Source: Lingula anatina
Lineage: Eukaryota > Brachiopoda > Lingulata > Lingulida > Lingulidae
NCBI RefSeq assembly: GCF_001039355.2
Contig: NW_019775665.1
Coordinates: 21,535-85,534 of the forward strand
Length of the DNA stretch: 64,000 bases
Direction of reading: 5' to 3'
Each line of letters opens with the position of its first letter. Within the stretch, counting starts at the first letter, position 1. This document shows, one piece after another, positions 44,850 to 55,606 of the stretch. The notes beneath the pieces are model-generated. The model was not told the DNA's origin. It made no database searches and saw only the letters and a program-made list of their open reading frames with translations. Made by a program: the position numbers and the translations under genes.

Positions 44850-47800
44850 TGTGGCTCAAATCAGTGCACAGCCCACGGTATCACTCCCTGTGGACCAGTC
44901 GGTAGTGGTAAGTGGAGAGAGAGAGTGGCTCAGATCAGTGCACAGCCCACTTTGTCACCCCCTGGAGACCACTCTGTGGTGGTAAGTGATGGGAGAGAGG
45001 GTGCGGTAGCTGGTAGCTCAGGTCTGGAGATTATCAAACTATTTACTAGTAGAAGGGTCACATGTTCACTGGGCTGTCCTAAGGACAACTAAGCCTTTCT
45101 AGTGGTACATATATCTGATATTATATATTATATTCCAGCCCAGTGTATCACAGCCCCCCAAGGACAGCCCAGGGTTCCTGTTCAGCACCAGCTCTATGTC
45201 AGGTCTCAGTGGGGGCAGTGAGGAGGTGTTAAAGAACCAGGCCAGACAGTTTGAACAGCTCAGACAACAGCTGGTGGGACAACAGAAGTCTCAGGTAATA
45301 GAGGGGTTCTCTAATTCTCTAGTTATATCTGATGTTATATATTATATTGTTAAAGAACCAGGCCAGGCAGTTTGAACAACTCAGACAACAGCTGGTGGGA
45401 CAACAGAAGTCTCAGGTAATAGAGGAGTTTTCTAATCCTCCAGTTATATCTGATGTTATTACCTCTGCCAGGGAGGTTATGTTTTCTCCCCTGTTTGCCT
45501 GTTTGTTTGTCTGTCACCAACATAACTCAAAAAGTTATGGACCGATTTTGATGAAATTTTCAGGGTAGGTCAGAAATAGGTCAACTTAGAAGTGATTAGT
45601 TAATGTTGGTGATCTGGATCAATAATCAATCAATAATAATAATAAAAATTGCTGCCTTGGCGGAGGTCTGCGCTCTCGGAGTGCTTTTCTAGTATATTAT
45701 ATATTCTATTGTCTGGTAATATCAGTCTAGTGATAGCCATCAGTTCAAGGCCATTGGTATTAGAATTGGTTTCAAACCAGAAGAAAAAGAATTAAAATTT
45801 TTGTTTGAAGGTTGGACAAAAGTAGATCTTTGAAGAGGTGTTTTGAAGGACTTGTATGATTAAATGGGTGCTTGTCAAATAGATTTTAAAGGTTACATAT
45901 CTAACATTCTCATTGTGAAAGACTTCTTAATTTTTTTAATTCAAAATTCAGAAACTAAACTTAAATTGATGGTTTCAAAACTAATTTATTTCTCATCAGC
46001 TTGCGGCTCTGCTTCTCCAGCAACAGAGGGAGCAGATGCTGCTACAGCAGGAGTTGGTGGAGCAAGAACAGAGGTTCCAGCTTGCTAAGCAACAGTTGCT
46101 ACAGCAACAGGGGAGACAGATGGAGAGGGCCAATGCTGAGCAGTGGCTGAAACAGGTTGATTACGATTGCATCTTGTATACCAAAATCCATCAACATATT
46201 ATGTGTTAAAAAAATAAAATACTGGAATTCATTTTGTCTAGTTGATGGTGTTCTTCTCACAGATTTCAGTTGTCCAACTCAGAATACAGATGAACTATTC
46301 TCAGTGAACAAGACATAAGTTCTCAAGTTCAGTATGAGATTTTAAATAACTTCTTCTAATATGTGAAAATATGCCTGGGTGCCGAAGTTAAACATAAATA
46401 GTATTTTAAGTTTCATCACTTCTCACTTTGCAGGTCAACCAACAACAGAGTCCACATGTCCAGCAGATGTCCAATCCGTCCACTCCCCAGGGCTGTCACA
46501 TAACTGACCACCACCTCACTAGGTCTGGGGGACATGACAGTGACGATATAGCCCTGGACCAGGTCCATATTGTCAACAGACCTGGACATCAGCTTCCCAG
46601 TGGTCAGTTACCTAGTGGTCAGTTTTATAGCAGTCAGTCACTGCCCAGTGGCCAGTTACGGCAGAGTGGGCCATCGTCAAAGGAAGCATCCCCAAATTGG
46701 CAGAGTCAGAAGGTTGTGTCACCTAGGCAGAGGCTGGGAGAGAAAAGACACAATGTGGTAAGTGGAGGACAGGCTGGCAGGGAATGAGGACATTTGTGGG
46801 CTCATTTACATAGTGCTGACATCTGGTGGTTGTATACACCTTTACACAAACATAGTCACATGTACACACACTATTACTGAGAATAAGACCAGATACTCAC
46901 GGTTGTAGTTGTCATGTGAAAAAAATCAGTTTATTGATTTAAAATATCTGAAGTTAAATGTACAATTGTGTAATTGTTTTCATTTTTAAACATTTCATAA
47001 ATATCTATGAGGCTTCTAATACAATGTAAGTAAAAAAAGAATAGCCATGGCAAGCATATATTTTGGAGGTGGTAATAGTAGAGTTAACCTGTAATAATAG
47101 GTTGCTCTAACTTGAGGAATGAACCAAGGTAAACTCACTGCTGTATTCTGGCTTCAGGCTATCACTCCGGCCTTGGAGAGAAAGTTCTGTATGCTGTCAG
47201 CAGCTGTAAAGGGTTACCTTACCAGAAGATTGTACAGGACAGAGAAAGTCCAGGCTATTATACAGACTATTAAGGTAAGTTTACGTGGGCTGCTCTCAAA
47301 CAGTCAAAACTTCTGGGGTTTTACAGACCAATCCCCATCCCAGCTTTCTGTTGGATGAAACAAATGATGGAGTGAAGTTTCCGAGAGCTTTTCTTTCTCT
47401 CACTGAATGTGTGTTTTATTGAAAGATCATCATACTCAGATCTAGAAGAGCCGAGTGCTAGCTAGGCTGTGACTTTAACATGGCGGACCTACATGAAAGG
47501 AAGACCGCTTAATCCTGTAATGGTCTCTCCTCCTCTCACACACCTCCCCACGTTCCTGCAGGGGCACAGTAATTAAATCTCGGCTCAATTCAACCGTGTG
47601 AGAGGANCAGAAGAAGAAAAGACTGAGTGCGGCCACACAGAAAGCCCTGGAGAGAAAGAAGAAAGCACAGTATCCTTTAGTAACTTTAAATTAAGGGCAG
47701 AATATTATCTGTATTCATGAAGAACATGAAGAAAAATATGTGCTGAAAAATAAAATTCATGAAAAGGGTACAGATTTCGTTGAAGAATGGTGTGAAGTAT

Positions 47801-49177
47801 GCTGACAGTCAATGAAAAGGCATCATTTTTTTTTTATCAAATAATATTTTAAGTTCCTTTGGAACATTAAGAAAGTAACAGCTTTCGTGTGAAATATGAC
47901 TCATTATTCAGTCAAATAAGGTGACTCTCTTAAGACCAAACAAGTGCATTTGTACTGTTTTATATGGTTGGAATTGATTCGCAGTAAAAAAGTACAAGAA
48001 AGTTTTCTGATGCATTTTCATTGACTGTCAGTATATATGGTGAATTTTTGCACATGTAATATGATAATAGTAAGATAATTTAAAAGGGAGACACTTTCAT
48101 AACAATGCCAATCTTTCAGAAAATGTATTATTATTTTAAAAATCCTCAACCCTGATCTAGACTAGCAGAGTCCGCAGTGTTTGGTCATTCTATCCGTCCC
48201 AAGACGTCCCCAGAGACCAGCAGTCCCAAGGTGGCCAGGACTGACCTCAGGTAGGAAGATAGGGGGGAAGTTTTTTAATATACTTTTTTTTATAAAAATG
48301 TGTTTTTTTAGATCTAAGTTTTTTTTATTTAATGTTTGTTATATAAAAAGGTGTTCTGATTGTGGTATGTCAGGAGAATAAGCATTTTATATTGTCTATT
48401 TTACTTTTTGGACGGTTTTGGTGAGCTTGAGTAATTCCAGTTAGAATTTTGCTTTTATATATTTCAATGAGCATTTATGTGTTATAAATCTTAACCTGGA
48501 TTAACAGAAAGCCAGGATATGAGTGTTCTGTTAATTGGTATTGATATCTTACAGTGGTCCTCTCCGCAGACAATACCAGTCTCTGTTCTCTAAGGCTCTT
48601 AAACCAACACATGGAAACCTGTCACCTATCAAACCAGTGTCTGACAAGGAGAACAGGTATGGCTATACTGTGTTTGTTTGTGTTTGTGTGTGCCTAAGTG
48701 TGTGTCTGTGAAAGTCACTTCTCTTTGTTCAATTTTTCAGATTCTGTCAGATATATTTATACAAGTTTTATTGGTTTTAAAAAATGTTGTTGTTTTTTTC
48801 ATTTATGTCACTTTTTTCCAGGTTGAAAGTTGCTCCCAAGGAAGGAACTGGGAAAATTAATGCATTTTCTGTAACAGGTAACTTAGAGTTTGTATCCACC
48901 TGTTTAGGCTTCTTGTCTTTTCTAAGACCACCACAACTTGTCTTCAAATGCTGTTTTTAATGTCAGACTTTGATAGAAATATTCATTGTTTTATAATTTA
49001 ACTTAAATATTATATCTCCATATTTTGATGTTTGTTGTTGTCTTTCCAGGAGGAGGAGCCCAGAAGTCAGCCAGACGGAATCTACAGTCTGCTCTTGGAA
49101 GTCCTAAGAGGAAAACGGCCGTCAAATCTACTACGAAGCCAAAACTGAATAATGTGTCTAGAGCAGCATGGAGATAG
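41515..49177 (+). CDS. CCP110: CCP110/CP110 centriolar coiled-coil protein
   Basis: CP110 caps the distal end of centrioles, limits their length and blocks ciliogenesis until removed. Exons: 41515-41568, 41975-42130, 42431-42559, 42871-44161, 44424-44647, 45139-45294, 46000-46155, 46434-46757, 47158-47274, a partial exon 47608-47669, 48161-48250, 48555-48656, 48822-48877, 49050-49177; frames agree except across the break at 47607. Identification rests on three blocks that align with vertebrate CP110: RMDGAPILPP followed by a basic EEMQQYKRQA helix, the KGYLTRRLYRTEKVQ motif, and LSAATQKALERKK. Exons 6-7 encode a Gln-rich coiled coil; the large exon 4 is Ser/Thr-rich and disordered. A stretch between KGYLTRR and SAATQK is missing and probably lost at the single N. 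In-frame ATGs also lie at 41488 and 41497; 41515 has the best context (AAAATGG). Confidence 0.93.
44593..45000 (+). repeat. Tandem repeat made from the end of CCP110 exon 5 and its splice donor
   Basis: Five units begin GGCTCARATCAGTGCACAGC at 44593, 44681, 44755, 44853 and 44927. The first is the real exon end. Each continues through GTAGTG/GTAAGT or a close variant and a GA-rich tail. Spacings of 88, 74, 98 and 74 with alternating sequence types give an A-B-A-B-A higher-order pattern. Confidence 0.9.
45228..45459 (+). repeat. 121-bp tandem duplication of the CCP110 exon 6 end
   Basis: GTTAAAGAACCAGGCC and the rest of exon 6, its GTAATA donor and about 50 bases of intron occur at 45228 and again at 45349, with few differences. 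The second copy is directly followed by a MITE-like element. Confidence 0.9.
45459..45693. mobile_element. MITE-like element with CCTTGGCGGAGGT end, copy 2
   Basis: It begins TTACCTCTGCCAGGGAGG and ends GCCTTGGCGGAGGTCTGCG and GAGTGCTTTTCTAGT; the ends are roughly inverted. The interior has ACATAACTCAAAAAGTTATG. I recall this type of element as widespread in marine animal genomes but cannot name it. Confidence 0.7.
47607..47607. other. Single-N join inside CCP110
   Basis: In the required frame the sequence just left of this N contains a TGA and resembles no CP110 sequence, while the right side is coding from the first base. Single Ns also occur at 12372 (frame break in paralogue 2) and 41136 (after a T run). 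Confidence 0.7.
47670..48160 (+). other. CCP110: Probable U12-type (minor spliceosome) intron of CCP110
   Basis: The intron begins GTATCCTTTA, matching the U12 donor consensus RTATCCTTT, and ends with TCCTCAAC (48143-48150), a U12-like branch site, ten bases before the terminal AG at 48160. Splicing there joins exon phases 2 and 2 without a stop. No ordinary GTRAGT donor is available at this exon end. Confidence 0.7.
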
Positions 49178-49720
49178 CAGAAATAAGACACTTGCCAAAT
49201 ACATGACAATGTACAGTTCCTGTTTTACTGTATTTGATGGAATTTTGAAAATTTTACTTAAAATTTTTTGGGGCCCAAAGTTGACGGGATCAGTGTGACT
49301 CTGAGACTGTAGACTGCTGGTAGAGTCCACTCTGAGCTGCTTTCAAAACAGCAACTGGCTTAATAATCTCAAGCATTTTCCCATTTGATGTAAAGCAAGT
49401 GGGTTAGAAGGTACCACAGAATGTTTTCTTATGGGTGTGTAGTTCATCTATGTTGCAGAATCTTTTTATAACCTTTGGAGAAAGATTCCAAAGTTAAATA
49501 TTTCGAAATCTTGACACCGTTTTCAGTTTTTGATATTTTCAGCCTTGTTGTTTTGCCATACACTTATTAGGCTTCTTGCAGCGCTTAATCTCTAAAGACA
49601 GTGATTATATATATATGCCAATATATAATTGTATGTATACTTTTCTCATATTTACATATGACTGTGATAAACTGCTTATTTACATTTTTTATCGAGAAAT
49701 TGGGTTCTTGTCTTGATTGA

Positions 49721-49726
49721 AATAAA
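49721..49726 (+). terminator. CCP110: CCP110 poly(A) signal
   Basis: AATAAA about 545 bases after the stop codon at 49177; the AT-rich sequence between is the 3' UTR. Confidence 0.6.
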
Positions 49727-49749
49727 AATGTGAAAAAGACCCAACCGTT

Positions 49750-51780
49750 GTTTATGGTTTTGATAAATCTGCTTCATTTCTTCTTTGGTTGTGAAATAAT
49801 TCTAATGAATACAACACTGCACCTAAAAGAATTGGGTCGTACAATGCAATTTTTCAATCATTAAATTTGTAGTTTTGTGCTGATGTAAACCGCCAGGGCA
49901 CGTGGCGACAAAATATCTGGCTCGAGACAACTAGATGAACAGTCTTCCATCATATCACTTATATCGTCCGTCACCACTTTGGCACGTTATTCATATTCTT
50001 GAATGTTATTAAAATATACGGCCTATCTGTAGTAATGTCCACCCAAACACTGTCAGCGTCTTCTCTGAAGTGCGCAATCAACTCTAGCGCTGCGGATCGT
50101 ACAGTGTATATCTGGCAAGCAAGATCTGCGAAATTGTTTGGGTTATTTTCTTATGTAATGATTGCCAATATTTTACAGGATAAAGAATTGAAAAGCAATT
50201 TTACTAGAGCCAAATGATGTTTTCAAATGAGCGTTTGCTTGTTGGGTTTGTTACTATTTAACTTTCAATTCGTTTACAATACAATAACAATACACTATTG
50301 AAAGCGTTTTGTGCCAGACGACTAAGCGACAATGAGAAACAAAACTTGTTTGTTAAGAAATAGTAACATATGATCAAAAGCACATGGGTATCTCTTTCAT
50401 AAAAAAAATAATAATACTTCAAATGTATAAACAATGCACTGTCCTTCTCTTCACGGCAAATGTGTCTTTACTGTGGCGATTTCATTAATGCTATTTTTCA
50501 TTATTTTTTATTTGACCTTTTCAAAAGTCATTATAACGGATATGTTCAGGGTAAGGCAGTTTCCTGATAAATGTTAACTGAACATTTAACTATTGTCCCC
50601 GGCTGCAGTTCAACCACAATGAACGGCTTTGTCGCCAAAACAAACTCAAACAAGATTATTTACCTTTAGTGGGGTGTCATAAAGACAAGTTTACCAACAG
50701 AGGCGCGAGCTGTGAGCGAGCAGGGTATCATGACATTGTGGCTGGGTCAGTGCCATTAGCTGACCAGACGCTGCTTAACAACACTGACACAGCGAAAAAT
50801 TAAGTCCTGAATAAAAGGTAATTATGCCGATGCTTGTGCATTTTAAAGAGATTTGCTTACCGTTATTTCAAATACCAATACTTTAAATACATTTCACAGG
50901 GTCAATATCATTTTACAAGCCACAGTGTCACTTGATCGTAACATCATTTTGATTTTTTTCACAAATCCGTACTTTGGTCAAAAATGAAAATTATTCCTAG
51001 AAATGCACAAGATGCCTCTAGGGTGTATGCAATAGCTCCTGCGTGAATAAGGAATGTTCTTGTAAAATAACACTCACATGACATACAGGTGACTTTAATA
51101 CTTTATGGAAAACTGGTACGCGTGATTGTAGATCCATGAAGTGTTCTCTAGTTGTCTGGAAGTATATACGTACTTACGCGCTCGCGCTACCGTCACCCGG
51201 TCACACACGCACACGCACGCGCGCACACACACACGCACACACGTGACGGGGCGCAGGCACAAAGCGACTGGTGTCACTCAGGTATTCAGGTGTGTCGTAT
51301 CTACAGGTGAGAAAGGTGAATGAAATACGTCGTAATTTTAATGGAACCGCTGTCATTGTTCTGTCGTTATTTACTATTTTGCTCCTTGGAGGACATTAAC
51401 AACGGACTCATTGGCCTATGTCAATTGAAAAGAGAAAAAAATAACGCCATTTGCTAGTAAACACCACAATTTCAATAGACTATAGTTTTTATTCATTTAA
51501 TTTTCAGTTGTCTGGTTAAGAGAACAAGGTTACTCAAAGGCCTTGGGCACTTTTTGGGTTCGAGGTGAAAGAAACTGTTGCTCTCTGTATTAGCCCTGTG
51601 AACGCCTTGGGCATTTTTAGTTTCGAAGTGAAAGAAACTGCTGCTCTCTGTACTAGGCCGGTGAACGCCCTGGAGAAGACTAATTTCCCACTTCAGTGTG
51701 ACACGCACACCAAGCACGGGGTCAAAGTATTGGGTTAAAACGTGAGCAAAGGACGTGCTTCTCGCTTAAGTGCACTTGAC
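49750..51780. other. Intergenic, no supported gene
   Basis: Between the end of CCP110 and the first sushi gene. It holds a CA/CG-rich tract at about 51200-51243 and a 64-bp tandem repeat at 51541-51667. I see no coding exon. Confidence 0.55.
51541..51667. repeat. 64-bp tandem repeat, two copies
   Basis: CCTTGGGCACTTTTTGGGTT with GAAAGAAACTG and CTCTCTGTA occurs at 51541-51604 and 51605-51667 with about ten differences. It lies just upstream of the presumed first exon of the sushi gene. Confidence 0.8.
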
Positions 51781-51799
51781 GACTAACTGGTGCAGAAAA

Positions 51800-51890
51800 G
51801 ACTCGGTGGCTTCAGTGTTGGCGGTAGTGTGACCGGGATGGCGTCGTCTTGGAAAGTGAAATGGCTACTTGGCTTTTGATACCCCACCGG
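51800..51890 (+). other. Candidate 5' UTR exon of sushi gene A with a 13-codon uORF
   Basis: The ATG exon of sushi gene A has an upstream acceptor (TTTTTCAG, ending 52788), so a leader exon is expected. CCACCGG/GTAAGT at 51890 is a strong donor. A short frame ATG to TGA (51838-51879) encodes 13 residues and ends before the donor. Predicted, not proven. Confidence 0.4.
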
Positions 51891-52859
51891 GTAAGTTTAT
51901 CTCACTTTGTTCAAGTTAAGGTAAATTTAAAATGACTATCTGTCGTTTAAAATTGGTTCTTGGCCAGTGATTGAAATTTTATTATGAAAGTATCAGATGT
52001 TATGGTAAAATGCAGTACTGTTCTAGGTGTTTTTAAGCACAGAAAAAATCTTACAATAATTCCAATGTTTTTTTTTTTTTTTTTTTTTTGAATTATTTTT
52101 GTAAAGGTTTTGTATTTATTTGATCAGCATCTTGTGTCAATCTACGATGACTTTGTTTGTGAAAGGGATAGGTTGGCCACATTATTTCTCCCCCTCTTAA
52201 ACCCTGTACCTTACAAAAACTTTCAAACACAACTTTACAGTAACTTTAATTTCGTCGATACTCTAGCGCTACCTGAGCTATTGCAACACTTTGATCGCCG
52301 TCAGGTTACTGCTTGAAAATCAGACAAATTGTCTTCCGATTTATTTCTCATTTGTTGATGTCTCTCTCGTTTCCATTTTCGTGGTAAAACAACAGAAAAA
52401 CAAAATACAAAAGAAAAAAAATAGAGTTCAAAGCTCATACACCAATTTTCAAATGTATTGAGGTGACAAGAAATAAGATCGAGACCCCCTGTATACAATA
52501 GACTAGCTGAACATGTCCAGTGATACGTTATATATTACAGGGATTTTTATTCATTCTCTTGTATGAAAATTGATAAATTGTTTTATCACAAAATGGAAAA
52601 AATATTATAGGTGTAAATTTGGGCACCTGTAAGAAAACTATTGTAATAAGATCTAATCTGTTCAAGGTATTTTCACAAAGCACTGCAAGGTGTTGCTGTA
52701 CAGGTCAGGTCAACATGGGGTCCTTTTATAAGGAGCTATCATGATTTGTGAACTTAAACCGTTAATGCAAAATCAACCTATTTTTCAGCAGTTTCAGGGA
52801 AGTTAAACCGACAGCGAAATATCTGAACTAAGTTTGGGTTTTGGAGCACTATCTCGACC

Positions 52860-52996
52860 ATGGCACTGTACAGTACTAGTTGGACGGTCAAGCTTGGTCT
52901 TGGCCTTGTGATCTTGGCCTCACTGACCACGGTGACCTTGACAAGTAAGTTGGATTTTTTTATCGCTGTCTAACTTTATGTCTAGTTTTTTGTTCT

Positions 52997-53056
<60 letters not shown>

Positions 53057-55552
53057 GCTTACGCAAGCACGGAGTATAGTCTACAGAGTCGATTAAAAGA
53101 CAGAAATAATTTTAAGAAATCAAATAAAAACTTAATGCTGGACTCTTGTAAAATTAAATTAATTCTGAGAAATTGAGGATTCCTCACTTCAAATGAGAGT
53201 TCATTATTTAAGAATAAAACCAATAGCAGTAATATCCCCACAAAAAGCCCCATAAAATGGCGTCACAACCCAATACACAGAATGCTAAAAATTCGACTTA
53301 AAGTTATCAAACAAAATTGAATGACAAGTTTACCAAGTAATATAAGAGAAATGCCAGGATTATTTAAATAGCTCAATAATCTTAAATCGGGTATGGATAT
53401 TCGGGAAAATAGGCCAATTTGTGCTTTTCTTCAAATGCTGTGTAGATATTTTATCCAAGTCTAAGTAATCAGTCAGTAAATAAATCTTGATATATTACTT
53501 AACAGCGATCGAGGATTATTCCTTTCTCAAACCGTGCCAATATGTGGTTTCCCTTATGTTTAGATATTTTATCAACGTCGTTAACTGGGTCTTAGTAATC
53601 AGTAAGCAAAAAATCTTTATTTAACAGCAATAGAGGATTGTTCCTTTTTCCAACTCGTTTAAATATAGACTTATACCCGATTTCCTTCATTACATTTTAT
53701 TAAGGAATACCTACGGATGCGCATTAATTTTTCTGTTCATCTTTTTTTTATCAAAACATTATTTCTATACAGCTAACCTGCCGTGATGTTGTCAATATTT
53801 TGTTAGGAACCGGTAATAGTGGAACCACAGAGTAAAGTCTACCGGGGATGGTTGTTGACAATAATATTGATTCGTAGCCTGGGGAGGTTCATAATAAACC
53901 TTCGGGTATAAATCGGTCTTGTGTGACCTCGGTCTGCTTTGTAAACTAATACGGCCTTCAGAGTCAACACAGACCGCGCGGTGATGGTTTGATTTGAGAG
54001 ACACGAATTATAAAAAAAACATTTTGTAGAGTTTTTGTCGTGCAACACAAAGCTCTGCTGATTTTGAGTGGATTTGAACTGGCTTATTTCGTTTTCATAG
54101 CCTTCTTGTCTCGCGTGTCACAAATATTATCGTTGTAAACGCAGCCTAGATTAAACATTATGAACGCTATATATACCGTGACAGGCTGCCTTTATAAAAT
54201 ATTGACCTCGTCATTTCGACAAAAAATTTTATTCTTATTCAGTCTTGGTGATATTCGGGTCAAAGTTATACTGTCATAGTCTAGGTTTGACGAAAGCTTT
54301 TTAATATTAAGACGCACGCGAAGCGTTTTTTTTTTTTTTTTTTTTAGGTAATCGGATACTCATCCTGCTTGATGTATTGGTCTTGATCTCGTGTGTTGAT
54401 TGACGGAGGCGCCCTAACCCTTGAGTGCACGTGACTGACGTCTGCAACGTCATTGTAGCGTTACTTTAAAATACCTGAAAAAATGTTGCCGCGTTTTAAC
54501 TCCTAAGGTTATCTCTGTTTGTGTTGACAAATCTGTTCCACCCATCAACCTGTACATCAAATACAACTGACAATTAAAAATTAAAATTAAATGATATAAA
54601 GATTAAGTTGAGTTAACTTGGTTTGGCCTTAAGATGACTATTAAATAGTCCTTAATGACGGTTCAAACTAATACACGTCACCGCGTCATCGTAACTATAT
54701 ACTTAAGAAAACAAATGCCAAGTGCAATTTTTTTTAAAAAGTCAAAGACAAACTTAAAGATCAAAGAGGCAGAAGTACCTCACGTAATCGGGTATTAAGC
54801 CCACACCATACAAAGACCTGCACAGACGCTGACGCACTTATTTTCATAGGCTTCCCTGTATCTCTTTATTAAATAAAAGCGATATAAAGGGATTGGCTAA
54901 GCTACGGGCTCTTCATGTCACTTCTCAGGTACAATTTCATGCCACACGTGAAATGTGAGAAACAATGAAGGATCTTTCTTTATTCATTCAATCGATTGTC
55001 TATTTATTTATCTTTTTGACGGTTTAATCTCTTTATTATTAATTTTATGTATTGCCCTTTTCGTTTATATAATTGATTATATATAATCTAAAAGCCAAAT
55101 TGGGTTAATGTATTTAAATATTTATTTCACCTTACAAAAATACGAGTTGCTCCGCATTCTGTGACCCTTACTCTCTGTGTCTACCTATGCCTTTTCAATA
55201 CGGGCATGCTTGGGTTTATAAACGAATTTTTTCATCAATCATTTCTCACATCTCTTTCTTTTTACTCGATTCATGCATTGCCATTACTATCATTACTATT
55301 ATCACTACCATATTGCTATGGTTGTATTCAATCCTCACTAATCCCATCGTTTCAGTCTTAAAAAATCCCCTGAACGCTGCAACACCTGTTTGAAAACAGA
55401 TAGGTTTAAGATGAATCTGCAAACAAATTATCTGTAATTTTTTTTCTAAAAGTAATCGTATCATCTTTTATTTTAAAATTTTGTTTTAGGTAAGTAAATA
55501 AGAGACAATTGTATTATTATCATCATCACCATCATCATCACCATCATCATCA

Positions 55553-55606
<54 letters not shown>

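Noticed and set aside
44817-45092. Open frame through the CCP110 exon 5 repeat as extra coding sequence
   Set aside because: Reading from exon 5 into the array meets TGA almost at once; the frame only opens downstream, through GA repeats.
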